DNA of 64,000 nt from Sphingopyxis sp. OPL5 (GTDB lineage Bacteria > Pseudomonadota > Alphaproteobacteria > Sphingomonadales > Sphingomonadaceae), in NCBI RefSeq assembly GCF_003797775.2, contig NZ_CP060725.1:1302001-1366000 (forward strand). Reading direction: 5' to 3'. The translations under genes were made by a program, and so were the position numbers. Below, in pieces: positions 8,900 through 17,594 of this stretch (position 1 is its first letter; every line of letters begins with the position of its first letter). The notes below the pieces were generated by a model that saw only the letters and a list, made by a program, of their open reading frames with translations, was not told the origin of the DNA and ran no database searches.

Positions 8900-10839
8900 C
8901 AGTCGGCCAGCTTTTCGTCGGCGAAGATCGCGGTTTGCGGGGTCTGCCCGGCGCTCATCCGCCCGCGATACATGCCGAGGTCGTTGATGGCGAAGGCGGG
9001 GTCGCCGTCGGGGCCCATCGCGATCAGCCCGCCGTCACCGCCGATCGCGCCGACCGCCAAGATCGTCGCCTGCGCCGCATCCTTCAGGCTCTCGCCCTTC
9101 CACGCAACGCGATCGCAGAGCTGGCGCGCCGCGCTTTCACGGATGAAATATTCGCCTGACCCGGTCGCCGACACCGCGCATTGGCCGTCCTTGGCATAGG
9201 TGCCCGCGCCGATGATCGGCGAATCGCCGATGCGGCCCCAGCGCTTGCCGGTCATGCCGCCGGTCGAGGTCGCAGCGGCGAGATGGCCCTCGGCATCGAG
9301 CGCGACCGCACCGACGGTGCCGAACAAATGGGTGGGATCGATCGCCGCCTGCTGCTTCTTGCGCCAGGCCAGCAATTGCTGCCAGCGCTCCTCGGTGCGG
9401 AACCAGCTGGGGTCGACCTGTTCCAGCCCCTGCTCGACCGAAAAACGGTCAGCGCCGTCGCGCGCCAGCATGACGTGCGGGCTCCGGTCCATCACCGCCC
9501 GCGCGAGGTCGATCGGGTGGCGGGTGCGGGTGACCCCGGCGACCGCGCCGGCCTTTTGCGTCTTGCCGTCCATGATCGCCGCGTCGAGTTCATTCTTGCC
9601 CTCGGCGGTGAAGACTGCGCCGCGCCCGGCGTTGAACAGCGGATTGTCCTCGAGCACGCGCACCGCCGCGGCGACCGCGTCGAGCGCGGGGCCGCCCTTG
9701 TCGAGCACGGCGCTGCCGGCGCGCAGCGCCTCGTCGAGACCGGCGCGATAGGCGGCCTCCTTTTCGGGCGACAGCGATCCGCGTTCGATCACCCCGGCGC
9801 CGCCATGGATCGCGAGCGACCAGCGCGGCACTTCGGCGATCGCCCCGGCGCGCGCGGCATAGTGGCGCTCGAACACCGGATTGTCGACGCGGCCCGAGGG
9901 CAGGTGGATCACCGAGTTCGGGCCCACCCCCGTCACCTTCACACGCGGCGCGTCAAGCGGGCGGCCGGCAGTGACGTCTTTCAGCCCGCCGCCGTCGACG
10001 ACCCAGGCATAGCCGTCGGGCGCGGTCGCATAGATCCGCCCGCGGCCGTCGGGTTCGACCGCCAGCGCGGCGCTTTCATCGACGCCGAGGCCGAGCATCG
10101 GAGGCAGCGCGGGGTCGCGCCCGACCTGCGCCTTGGCGACGAAGGCGAAGAGGCGGCCGAGCCGCTCGCGCTCCTTGAAATGGGTGTCGGTGACGACGCC
10201 TTTCAAGAGCGCGAGATGGAGGAAATCGCCCTCGATCGTGTTGGCGGGGCCGAGCGGGTCGGCAAGCGCCTCGGGACTCCGGATGCTGCCGTCGTCCATC
10301 GCGCCATAAAGTTTTTCGCCCTGCATCGCCAGCCCGGCGCTGGTCCCGGCGAGCGGCTTGCCCGCCGCGACATGCGCGTCGAGAATCTCGGCGACCGGGG
10401 TGCCGCGCCAGTAGCGGACGTAGCGCGCCTGGTCGCCGCCGGCGATGAAGATGCCGTCGGCCTTGCGCAGCCGGGCGAGGATCTTCTTGTCGGTCGATTG
10501 CGAGCGCGCGTGGAAGACGAAGATTTCGGCCGACTCGATGCCGCCGATCTCGTCGAAGAATTCCTTGCCCATCTCCTCGCCATAAGAGGCGCTGATGATG
10601 ACGATATGGCCGCGCCCGGCTTTGCCGAAGAACCATTTCATCGCGTCGATATTGCGGTCGCCGCCGCCCATCAGCAGCAGCCCGCCCGACACGGGGCCGG
10701 GAGTCGGGGTGTCGAGCTTGCCGAAAACATAATGTTCGACGGGCTTTTCCTTCGCCTCCTTCGCGGCGGCCGGGGTCAGGGCGATACCGAGCATCGCGAT
10801 CGACAGCAGCCGGATTCCCCTGATGAACGCGCGCAGCAT
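8899..10839 (-). CDS. Secreted fusion: cyanophycinase-like (S51) domain plus isoaspartyl peptidase (Ntn)
   Basis: 646 residues. A signal peptide covers about 1-26 (TPAAA-KE). Residues 50-325 are a peptidase S51/cyanophycinase domain: LLLMGGGDRN, IAGGDQARY, nucleophile Ser167 in AGTSAG, the signature DTHFKERERLGRL (218-230), and GLGVDESAAL. Residues 339-646 are an Ntn-hydrolase isoaspartyl peptidase/asparaginase: AIHGGAG, FNAGRGAVFTAEG, the autocleavage site G507-T508 (GTVGAVALD), ATSTGGMTGKRWGRIGDSP and GSGE. By family knowledge, cyanophycinase releases beta-Asp-Arg dipeptides and the second domain splits isoaspartyl dipeptides, so one polypeptide could carry out both steps in the periplasm or outside the cell. 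A strong ribosome-binding site (GGGAGAAGGAAAGC) precedes the ATG. The gene is translationally coupled to the Lrp gene. Confidence 0.93.
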   Translation of the reverse strand: MLRAFIRGIRLLSIAMLGIALTPAAAKEAKEKPVEHYVFGKLDTPTPGPVSGGLLLMGGGDRNIDAMKWFFGKAGRGHIVIISASYGEEMGKEFFDEIGGIESAEIFVFHARSQSTDKKILARLRKADGIFIAGGDQARYVRYWRGTPVAEILDAHVAAGKPLAGTSAGLAMQGEKLYGAMDDGSIRSPEALADPLGPANTIEGDFLHLALLKGVVTDTHFKERERLGRLFAFVAKAQVGRDPALPPMLGLGVDESAALAVEPDGRGRIYATAPDGYAWVVDGGGLKDVTAGRPLDAPRVKVTGVGPNSVIHLPSGRVDNPVFERHYAARAGAIAEVPRWSLAIHGGAGVIERGSLSPEKEAAYRAGLDEALRAGSAVLDKGGPALDAVAAAVRVLEDNPLFNAGRGAVFTAEGKNELDAAIMDGKTQKAGAVAGVTRTRHPIDLARAVMDRSPHVMLARDGADRFSVEQGLEQVDPSWFRTEERWQQLLAWRKKQQAAIDPTHLFGTVGAVALDAEGHLAAATSTGGMTGKRWGRIGDSPIIGAGTYAKDGQCAVSATGSGEYFIRESAARQLCDRVAWKGESLKDAAQATILAVGAIGGDGGLIAMGPDGDPAFAINDLGMYRGRMSAGQTPQTAIFADEKLAD

Positions 10840-10877
10840 GGCTTTCCTTCTCCCAATGAACGAGCGGATGTTACATA

Positions 10878-10918
10878 ATGTCGACCTGAAAAGACAATAT
10901 GATTTCCAGATTCGACAT
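10878..10918. promoter_or_regulatory. Inverted repeat in the divergent promoter region of peptidase fusion and TonB receptor
   Basis: Between the divergent starts at 10839 and 11018 the DNA turns AT-rich (about 10870-10940). It holds a 7-base inverted repeat, ATGTCGA at 10878-10884 and TCGACAT at 10912-10918, separated by 27 bases. AT-rich DNA with loosely spaced half-sites is what Lrp-type regulators bind, so this is the best candidate operator for the locus. The assignment is inference. Confidence 0.4.
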
Positions 10919-11017
10919 ATTGATTGAAATTATCGACGCTTTCTGGTGGGATGCGCGAAACATCCGGTACGCGGGGCGCGTAGGGCATCGAGTCGAGCCG
11001 GGCAAACAAGGGGTTGT

Positions 11018-13765
11018 ATGATGACGAATTTCTCGAGGCGTCCGATGCGGGTTCTGCTGGCGTTGGGCGTTTGCGTGCCGGCGCTGTCCGCGCCGGCCTT
11101 TGCGCAGGAGGCCTCCGCCGAGGCGGGCAGCGAGGAAATCATCGTCACCGGGTCGCGCATTCCCACGATCCGCGACCAGGGGCCGTCGCCGGTCACGACG
11201 ATCGATTCCGATACGATCCGCGCCAACGGCTATACCAGCGTCCCCGAATTGCTCGCCGCGATGACGCAGAACAGTGGCGAAACGCAGAGCCCGCAATCGG
11301 GCAGCAGCGCCGACTTCACCCCCGGTGCGCAGCAGGTCGACCTGCGCGGTCTCGGCCCCAACCATACGCTGGTGCTGATCAACGGGCGCCGCATCGCCGA
11401 TTTCCCGCTGCCCTATATCGGGCGCAGCAACTTCACCGACATTTCGAACATCCCCGTCAGCCTGATCGACAAGGTCGAAATCCTGAGCGGCGCGGGGTCG
11501 GCGATCTATGGCTCGGACGCGATCGCCGGCGTCGTCAACTTCAAGATGAAGGAAAAGCTCGACGGCATCACGCTCGACTATCGCCACGGGCGCACCGAGC
11601 ATGGCGGCGGCATGTCGCACCGCGTCACCGCGACGGGCGGCTGGTCGACCGATCGGTTCAACATCGCCGGCGGGATCGAATATATCGACCAGCGGCCGCT
11701 GTGGGCGTTCGACCGCGGCATCCAGGACAGCACCGACGACAATCCGGTGAACACGCTGGCGCGGCGCACCTTCCTGCGCATCGACGACAATGTCGACTAT
11801 ATCACCCCGCCGCCGGGCGCCTGCGCCGCGCTGTCGGGACTCAACATGGGCACGATCCAGCAATATAACCGTCCGCGCTACGGCGATTTCTGCGGCAGCA
11901 AGCAATCGATCGCCTATGGGACGATCATTTCGGGGCGCAAGGGCTTCAACAGCTTTGGCACCATGTCATACGAGCTGTCGGACAATGCCAAGCTGTTCAC
12001 CGACTTCCAGTTCGGGATCAGCAAGGTGCGGCTGATGTACGACGTCACCGCCTGGGCGTTCGAACAATCGTCTTCGAGCGCCGACAATTATTTCTACAAC
12101 AGCTTCACCGACCAGCTCGAAGATTGGTCGCGCCAGTTCACGCCGGAAGAAACCGGCGGGTTCGAGCTGCAGCGGATCAAGCAGACGACCTACAGCATCA
12201 CGCCGGGCATCCGCGGCACGGTTGCCGATAAATGGAATTACGAGCTGTCGTTCAATTACAGCCGCTACCAGTCGACCGTTCGCTGGCCGCAGATCATCAA
12301 CAGCAAGGCGCAGAAGCTGTTCCTCGGCGACCGGGTCGGCTTCGACGAGGACAGCGGCTATCCGATCTATAACGCCGACCCGGCGCGGCTCTACACGCCG
12401 CTGACGCGCGCCGAATATGAAAGCATTTCGGCCGACACCGTCTATCGCCCTTACGCGTGGACCAACAATTTGCAGGCGACGCTTACCAACGGTGAGCTGT
12501 TCGAACTGCCCGCCGGCCCGGTCGGCTTCGCGATGGTCGCCGAATATGGCAAGCAGGGCTATAATCTCCGCCCCGATCCGCTGGCGCTCACCGACTATTA
12601 TTACAGCTGGAAGGACAGCGATGGCGAGGGCAAGCGCAGCCACGCCGCCCTGGGCGGCGAATTGCGCGTGCCGGTGCTCGATTTCGTGACGGTGACCGGC
12701 GCCGGGCGCTATGACCGCTTCGGCTTTGCGGGCCGCAACGTCGGCAAATTCACCTATAATGGCGGCCTTGAAGTGCGGCCGATGGACAGCCTGTTGTTCC
12801 GCGCCGCCTATGGCACCGCGTTCCGCGCGCCCGACCTCCATTATGTGTTCACCGGACCGGGTAATGTGTCGAGCGGCGTCGACGATTATTACCTCTGCGG
12901 CATCGAAGAACCCGACGAAGACATCGGCGACTGCAGCTATTCGGGCACCGGCGTCGTCGTGAACCGGACCGGCAACCGCGACCTCAAGGCCGAAACGGGC
13001 AAGACGCTGACCGCCGGTATCGTCTTCGCTCCGTCGAGCCGCCTGCACCTGTCGGTCGACTATTTCCGCGTCTCGCTCGACAATCAGGTCGACGACCTCA
13101 GCATCGACCAGATCGCGCGCGACGAGGCCGCCTGCCGGCCCGACGCCAATGGCAACACCGAACTCGATCCGGCCTCGCCGACCTGCCAGGACGCGATCGC
13201 GCGCGTGTCGCGCTTCACCGGCGGCAGCTTCGCGGGACAGATCGAATCGATCCGCGTCAACCCGATCAATATTGCGCGCGAAAAGACCAGCGGTATCGAC
13301 ATCGCCTTCCGCGGCACCTTGCCCACCAGCTTCGGCGATTTCACCCTGTCGCTCGCGCACAGTCATGTGTTCAAGCACAGCTTCCAGCAATATCCGGGCG
13401 ATCCGATCGAGAACAAGCTGGCGTTCGACAGCGGTTTCTATCTGCCGCGCGACAAGTCCAACGCCAGCATCACCTGGGCCAGCGATGGATTGCAGCTCAC
13501 TTTCTCGGGCACCCGCCTCGGCAAGCTGCCCAATTATGACGAGGACGCGTTCCTGAAGGCGAGCTACCTGTTCAACGCGACGCTGCAATATGATTTCACC
13601 GATCATATGCGCGGGTCGCTGACGATCCGGAACCTGTTCGACACCAACCCGGTGAAAGACCCGACCTGGTCGAGCTATCCCTATTACAACACCAGCTGGT
13701 TCGACAGCGTCGGGCGTAGCGTGTTTCTGCAGCTTACCTACAAGCTCGGCGGTTCGGCACTCTGA
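11018..13765 (+). CDS. TonB-dependent outer-membrane receptor
   Basis: 915 residues from the ATG at 11018, chosen because AAGGGG precedes it and a signal peptide follows directly (cleavage near residue 29, APAFA-Q). The open frame extends further upstream but without signal-peptide logic. The plug begins with EEIIVTGSRIP and includes VDLRGLGPNHTLVLINGRR and GSAIYGSDAIAGVVNF, typical of large sphingomonad receptors for carbohydrates or peptides. Several cysteine pairs occur in extracellular-loop-like stretches. It is divergent from the cyanophycinase/isoaspartyl peptidase fusion and probably under the same Lrp regulator. Uptake of peptides or polymer fragments is the likeliest role, by context only. 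Confidence 0.93.
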   Translation: MMTNFSRRPMRVLLALGVCVPALSAPAFAQEASAEAGSEEIIVTGSRIPTIRDQGPSPVTTIDSDTIRANGYTSVPELLAAMTQNSGETQSPQSGSSADFTPGAQQVDLRGLGPNHTLVLINGRRIADFPLPYIGRSNFTDISNIPVSLIDKVEILSGAGSAIYGSDAIAGVVNFKMKEKLDGITLDYRHGRTEHGGGMSHRVTATGGWSTDRFNIAGGIEYIDQRPLWAFDRGIQDSTDDNPVNTLARRTFLRIDDNVDYITPPPGACAALSGLNMGTIQQYNRPRYGDFCGSKQSIAYGTIISGRKGFNSFGTMSYELSDNAKLFTDFQFGISKVRLMYDVTAWAFEQSSSSADNYFYNSFTDQLEDWSRQFTPEETGGFELQRIKQTTYSITPGIRGTVADKWNYELSFNYSRYQSTVRWPQIINSKAQKLFLGDRVGFDEDSGYPIYNADPARLYTPLTRAEYESISADTVYRPYAWTNNLQATLTNGELFELPAGPVGFAMVAEYGKQGYNLRPDPLALTDYYYSWKDSDGEGKRSHAALGGELRVPVLDFVTVTGAGRYDRFGFAGRNVGKFTYNGGLEVRPMDSLLFRAAYGTAFRAPDLHYVFTGPGNVSSGVDDYYLCGIEEPDEDIGDCSYSGTGVVVNRTGNRDLKAETGKTLTAGIVFAPSSRLHLSVDYFRVSLDNQVDDLSIDQIARDEAACRPDANGNTELDPASPTCQDAIARVSRFTGGSFAGQIESIRVNPINIAREKTSGIDIAFRGTLPTSFGDFTLSLAHSHVFKHSFQQYPGDPIENKLAFDSGFYLPRDKSNASITWASDGLQLTFSGTRLGKLPNYDEDAFLKASYLFNATLQYDFTDHMRGSLTIRNLFDTNPVKDPTWSSYPYYNTSWFDSVGRSVFLQLTYKLGGSAL

Positions 13766-13993
13766 AGGCTTTCGAACCGATCCTTCGCTAGCGCGGCGGT
13801 TATGGGCCGGTTGTGGCGAGCCAGCTTTTTTGCTTGGCTCTCCACCCCCGGCCTTACCCCGGGCGTTTCGATCGAGAGCGGCATGGCGGAGACCGAAACG
13901 ATCGCCGCTGTCAGCGGCGCGATGCGCGTCGGCGCGGCCCGCCGCGACCGAAATCGGGTCGAAGCTGTAAAATGATCGCGACGACGAGCGAAG

Positions 13994-14070
13994 TGGTGCA
14001 CCCGACAGGATTCGAACCTGTGGCCCCCAGATTAGGAATCTGATGCTCTATCCTGCTGAGCTACGGGTGC
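13994..14070 (-). tRNA. tRNA-Arg (anticodon CCT)
   Basis: On the minus strand the sequence starts GCACCCG at 14070 and ends CGGGTGC-A-CCA at 13994, giving a 7-bp acceptor stem with encoded CCA. The D arm (GTAGCTCAGCAGGATAGAGC), the anticodon stem TCAGA/TCTGG with loop TTCCTAA, and a T arm with GGTTCGAATCC are all present. The loop places CCT at the anticodon, reading the arginine codon AGG, which is rare in this GC-rich genome. Length is 77 bases with CCA. The 228 bases between the preceding receptor gene and this tRNA hold no gene I can support. Confidence 0.95.
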
Positions 14071-14119
14071 GCCGCCGTCCGTGTAGCGGCGTGGCCCGCA
14101 AAGCGTCAATCGGCAGCGA

Positions 14120-14599
14120 TCAATTCAGCGCATCGGGCGGCACGAAGGGAACGAGCAACGGCATCGCCGCGATGCCGTCGTCGCGTAGCGACTGAGCTTC
14201 CTCGGGCGAGGTCTGGCCATGGATCAGGTCCTCGGCGGCGCGGCCTTCGTGCATCGCGCGCGCCGCGTCGGCGAAGTCGCGGCCGACCCAGCGCGACTGC
14301 GGCAGCATCTCGGCCTGTTTCGCCGCGATCCCCGCCATCACCTTGCGGACGAGTTCGGGCGAAATTTCACCGGCATGGCCGTGCTGGGCCTCGGTCAGCG
14401 CCGGAGCCGACGGCGCGGCAAGCTGGTTCGACTTCGCCCCGATGCGCGGCGCCATCACCGCTTTCCGCACATCGCTGTCGCCGCAGATCGGGCAGGCGAT
14501 CAGACCGCGCGCCTGCTGACCGGCAAAGCTATCGCTGCTGGCGAACCAGGCCTCGAACCGGTGGTCGCCGGCGGCGCAGCAAAGATCGAAGACGATCAA
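14120..14599 (-). CDS. DUF1178 family protein
   Basis: 159 residues. The start is a TTG at 14599, supported because the family begins with the same M-I-V-F-D-L pattern. There are two cysteine positions near the N-terminus (LCC) and a later CPIC (residues about 36-39), so metal binding is possible. The segment PQSRWVGRDFADAARAMHEG is typical of DUF1178. The family has no established function. It lies 3 bases after grxC and is likely the last gene of the comF-grxC operon. Confidence 0.85.
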   Translation of the reverse strand: MIVFDLCCAAGDHRFEAWFASSDSFAGQQARGLIACPICGDSDVRKAVMAPRIGAKSNQLAAPSAPALTEAQHGHAGEISPELVRKVMAGIAAKQAEMLPQSRWVGRDFADAARAMHEGRAAEDLIHGQTSPEEAQSLRDDGIAAMPLLVPFVPPDALN

Positions 14600-14602
14600 A
14601 GG

Positions 14603-14863
14603 TCAGGCCGTTCCGAGCAGCGGATCGAGCCCGCCCTTCGCATCGAGCGCGGCAAGATCGTCGCTGCCGCCGATATGGCGGCCGTCGATGAAAATCTGCG
14701 GCACCGTGCGGCTGCCGCCGGCGCGTTCGACCATCGCTTCGAACCCCGCGCGATCCATCGTCAGGTCGATTTCCTGATAGTCGGCGCCCTTGCGGTCGAG
14801 CAGCGCCTTCGCGCGCGAGCAGTAAGGGCAGAAAAATTTCGTAAAGACTTCGATTTTGGCCAT
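14603..14863 (-). CDS. grxC: Glutaredoxin 3 (GrxC type)
   Basis: 86 residues with the dithiol active site CPYC at residues 12-15, the cis-proline segment TVPQIFI, and the GSH-binding GGSDDL near the C-terminus. It reduces disulfides and mixed glutathione disulfides in the cytoplasm. The start codon ATG is at 14863, 4 bases after the comF stop, so the genes are probably co-transcribed. Confidence 0.95.
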   Translation of the reverse strand: MAKIEVFTKFFCPYCSRAKALLDRKGADYQEIDLTMDRAGFEAMVERAGGSRTVPQIFIDGRHIGGSDDLAALDAKGGLDPLLGTA

Positions 14864-14867
14864 ATGG

Positions 14868-15752
14868 CTATCCTGTCATGATCTGATCGCTGATATCGGA
14901 ATCCAACGTGGCAAAGTCAAATATGTTGCCGGTCATCAGCGCTTCGGGGACGACCCGCGCCCAGCTGAGCGCCGAAACGCGCACCGCACCGCTGCGCCGG
15001 AGCGCCCTGGCGGCGGCGCGCAAGGTCGCCCCGCTGGCATGGACATCGTCGATCAGGATCAGGTGACGTCCCGCGGCTCTCGCCTTGGCATCGGGGGCCA
15101 GCGCAAACGCGCCCGCGACGATCTTCTCGCGCTCGCGCCGGGACTTGCCGCGCAGCGACGCGGTCGCCCTGGCGCGCAGCAACAGATGATGATCGTGCGG
15201 GGCGCCGGTCAGCCGCGTCAGTTCGTCGGCGACGAGCGCCGCCTGGTTGAACCCGCGCGACCAGAGCCGCCGGCGGTGGAGCGGGATCGGCACGAGCAGC
15301 GCCTCTCCCCCGTCCGCCAGGGTCGTCAACGGCCGCGCCATCAGGCGCGCCATCAGCCGGGCATGACCGAGCCGCCGGCCATATTTGAGCCGCAGCGCGA
15401 CGGTGCGCGCCGCGGGGCCATAAGCGACCGCCGCCGGAGCGCCATCGAAGGGCGGCGGATTCGCGACACAGGCGCCGCAGTGCAAATCGGCGCCCGCCAG
15501 CGCCCGCGGCAGGGGGATCGAACAGCGGGCGCAGGCGGGACCATCGAGGAAATCGAGCGATTGCCAGCAGGCCAGGCAGAATTGCCGGTCGCCCGCGACG
15601 ATGATCCCGCAGGCGGGACAGCGCGGCGGCAGGGCATAGTCGACGATCGCCCGGCCCGCGTCGCGGAGGCCGCGCAGCAGGCTTGCCGCCCGCGCCGGCG
15701 TTTCGCTCTCGACCTGCACCGCCGCGCTCGCCATGTCCGACTTGTGAAGCAT
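14868..15752 (-). CDS. ComF family phosphoribosyltransferase-like protein
   Basis: 294 residues from the ATG at 15752; an ATG at 15734 is an equal alternative, since neither has a clear ribosome-binding site and the divergent gene starts at 15777. An N-terminal four-cysteine zinc module (CPACG, CLAC, CARC and CGAC within about 45-90) is followed by a type I phosphoribosyltransferase fold with the PRPP-type loop LILIDDVHASGATL. VPIPLHRRRLWSRGFNQA is a ComF hallmark. In naturally competent bacteria ComF acts in DNA uptake; in alphaproteobacteria the role is unclear. Confidence 0.9.
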   Translation of the reverse strand: MLHKSDMASAAVQVESETPARAASLLRGLRDAGRAIVDYALPPRCPACGIIVAGDRQFCLACWQSLDFLDGPACARCSIPLPRALAGADLHCGACVANPPPFDGAPAAVAYGPAARTVALRLKYGRRLGHARLMARLMARPLTTLADGGEALLVPIPLHRRRLWSRGFNQAALVADELTRLTGAPHDHHLLLRARATASLRGKSRREREKIVAGAFALAPDAKARAAGRHLILIDDVHASGATLRAAARALRRSGAVRVSALSWARVVPEALMTGNIFDFATLDSDISDQIMTG

Positions 15753-15776
15753 CGCACGAGGCGGCACAAGCGCCGC

Positions 15777-16628
15777 ATGTCGCAGCCCCCCGCCCCGCTT
15801 TTTTCCTCCGCGCGCCACCGCGCCCAGCGCGATCGCCTGGCGCACCTGCCCGCCGAGGCCAATTTTCTCGCGCCGATCATCGCCGAAACGCTGCTCGACC
15901 GCCTGTCGATGGTGACGCGCCGCTTCCCGCGAACCCTGCTGATCGGTGCCCATGACGGCGCGCTCGCCGACCATCTGCGCGCGACGGGCACCGAATTGAC
16001 GATATTCGAGGCGGGGCCGGCACTGGCCGCCGCGACGGGCGCGATCGTGGGAGAGGCCGATGCGATCGACCTGCCCTTCGCCAGTTTCGATCTGATCGTC
16101 TGGCCCGGCGGACTCGACAGCGTCAACGACGTGCCCGGAGCGCTCGTTCGGTTGCGCGCGCTGCTCGCGCCCGATGGCTTGCTGCTCGGCGCCTTCGTCG
16201 GCGACGGCAGCCTGGCGCGACTACGGCGCGCGGTGATGACCGACGGGGTGCGCTCGATCGCCCGCCTGCATCCACAGATCGACCTCGCGGCGATGGGCAA
16301 TCTGCTCCAGCGCACCGGTTTCACCATGCCGGTGGTCGACGTCGACGCGCTAAGCGTGCGCTATGGCGACTGGTTCGCGCTCGTCCGCGATCTACGCGCC
16401 GCAGGCCTGTCGAGCCGGCTATCCCCCGCGCCGCCGCCGTTGACGCGCGAAGAGGCGGCGCGCATCGCGGTCGCCTTTGCGGCGCAGGCCGACCCCGACG
16501 GCCGCGTCGCCGAACATTTCCGACTGATCCATTTCAGCGGCTGGGCACCGCATCCCGATCAGCCCAAACCCGCGCGACGCGGCAGCGGCACCGCGTCACT
16601 CGCCGACGCGCTGAAACCGAAAGACTAG
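15777..16628 (+). CDS. SAM-dependent methyltransferase domain protein (BioC/NDUFAF5-like)
   Basis: 283 residues. The N-terminus FSSARHRAQRDRLA resembles the NDUFAF5/BioC-like group. A Rossmann methyltransferase core follows with LLIGAHDGALADHL as motif I, GEADAIDLPFASFDLIVWPGGLDSVNDVPGA as motifs II-III, and a later LLAPDGLLLGAF. Relatives of this kind modify a subunit of respiratory complex I or act in biotin synthesis; neither is proven here. The ATG at 15777 was chosen because the frame upstream overlaps comF on the other strand. Its stop is 4 bases from the stop of the convergent mutT gene. Confidence 0.82.
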   Translation: MSQPPAPLFSSARHRAQRDRLAHLPAEANFLAPIIAETLLDRLSMVTRRFPRTLLIGAHDGALADHLRATGTELTIFEAGPALAAATGAIVGEADAIDLPFASFDLIVWPGGLDSVNDVPGALVRLRALLAPDGLLLGAFVGDGSLARLRRAVMTDGVRSIARLHPQIDLAAMGNLLQRTGFTMPVVDVDALSVRYGDWFALVRDLRAAGLSSRLSPAPPPLTREEAARIAVAFAAQADPDGRVAEHFRLIHFSGWAPHPDQPKPARRGSGTASLADALKPKD

Positions 16629-16632
16629 GGTC

Positions 16633-17061
16633 CTAGAGCAAGGTTTCGAGCAGCCCGATCAGCGGGCGGTCGGCGGGCGGCATGTCGAGGCCGTAAAGCT
16701 CGACCGGCCGCACCCAGCGCAGCGCCGTGGCGTGCTGCGCCACCGGCACGCCTTGCCATTTGCGCAGCGCATAAACGAGCAGCAGCAAATGCCGGTCGCC
16801 CAGCGGTTCGCTCGCGAAACAGGCGGGGGCCAGGCAGGCATGATCGACCACGATTCCCAGTTCCTCGTCGAGTTCGCGGATCAACGCCGCCTCGGGGGTC
16901 TCGCCGGGGTCGATCTTGCCGCCCGGAAACTCCCACAAACCGGCCATCGCCGTGCCTTCGGGACGTTGCTGGACGAGCACCCGCCCGTCGCGATCGACCA
17001 GCGCCGCGGCGACCACAATGAGACAGTTTTCGGCGGCTTTTATCGATGTAGCAGAGGACAA
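16633..17061 (-). CDS. mutT: MutT-type Nudix hydrolase (8-oxo-dGTP diphosphatase)
   Basis: 142 residues with a complete Nudix box from GGKIDPGE to RELDEELGI at about residues 47-69. EQRPEG-like (QQRPEG) and LWEFPGG sequences before it are the MutT pattern. It removes oxidised dGTP from the nucleotide pool. The start is uncertain: no ATG is available, a TTG at 17061 follows a weak AGGG, and a GTG 15 codons later would still keep the whole domain. Confidence 0.88.
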   Translation of the reverse strand: MSSATSIKAAENCLIVVAAALVDRDGRVLVQQRPEGTAMAGLWEFPGGKIDPGETPEAALIRELDEELGIVVDHACLAPACFASEPLGDRHLLLLVYALRKWQGVPVAQHATALRWVRPVELYGLDMPPADRPLIGLLETLL

Positions 17062-17277
17062 ATTATTAACCCTGATATGCGAAATCCGGAATCCTCGGGA
17101 ACTCTAGGACCAGAATCCCCGAATTGCACGGCCGAGGTTCGAACGATTCTATCGTCTCGGACCCATGACGCGATATCCGGCACGGACCAGTGCCGCATCG
17201 CGCGCACGTCAGGCGCCATGGGCGATCCGTCCGGCAATTCAGGGGTCCTGAACCTGGCACAAGGCAGGGGCAGAACG

Positions 17278-17448
17278 ATGACCAAGATTGCCAAGTTGCT
17301 GCGGTCGACCAGCGCCGCGACGGCTGTTGAATATGGGCTGATACTGGCCCTGATCTTCATTGCGGCGATGACCGCGATATCGAATGTCGGATCGTCGACG
17401 ATCGCCATGTGGAACAATGTATCGACCGCTTCGACCGAAGCGATGTGA
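17278..17448 (+). CDS. Flp/Fap-type pilin, divergent
   Basis: 56 residues: a short basic leader (MTKIAKLLRSTSA), the prepilin-peptidase-type motif ATAVEYGLI, a hydrophobic helix, and a variable polar C-terminus ending STEAM. GGCAGGGG precedes the ATG. The processing Glu-Tyr pair is intact. Its C-terminal half differs strongly from the second pilin at 17595. The 216 bases upstream hold no gene, only a weak direct repeat (GAATCCYCG at 17089 and 17113). No Tad/Cpa assembly genes are in this window. Confidence 0.85.
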   Translation: MTKIAKLLRSTSAATAVEYGLILALIFIAAMTAISNVGSSTIAMWNNVSTASTEAM

Positions 17449-17541
17449 GATTCGGTCTGTCCGATAATGGGACTGACGAAAGACGCCAAGAGCCTCCGAC
17501 GCATTAAGAAATTCAAAACCAATTCGCCGTAGAACCGCAAA

Positions 17542-17566
17542 TGTTGACCCGACCAGACCGTCAACA
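17542..17566. promoter_or_regulatory. Inverted repeat upstream of second Flp pilin
   Basis: TGTTGAC (17542-17548) and GTCAACA (17560-17566) form perfect 7-base arms with 11 bases between them, ending 28 bases before the pilin ATG. The spacing suits a dimeric regulator near the promoter. No regulator can be named. Confidence 0.35.
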
Positions 17567-17594
17567 GGGTAAGTGACTTATCAGGAGACCAGAC

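Noticed and set aside
9181..10878. Long plus-strand open frame antisense to the peptidase fusion
   Set aside because: The minus-strand frame has complete enzyme motifs; the plus-strand product is Arg/Ala/Gly-rich without motifs.
13813..13993. Possible small gene or terminator between TonB receptor and tRNA-Arg
   Set aside because: The hairpin GAGCCA/TGGCTC has its T-run inside the loop and not after the stem, and the short reading frame shows no protein-like features.
17089..17122. Direct repeat GAATCCYCG upstream of the first Flp pilin
   Set aside because: Only about nine bases with a mismatch and 24-base period; too weak to call an operator.
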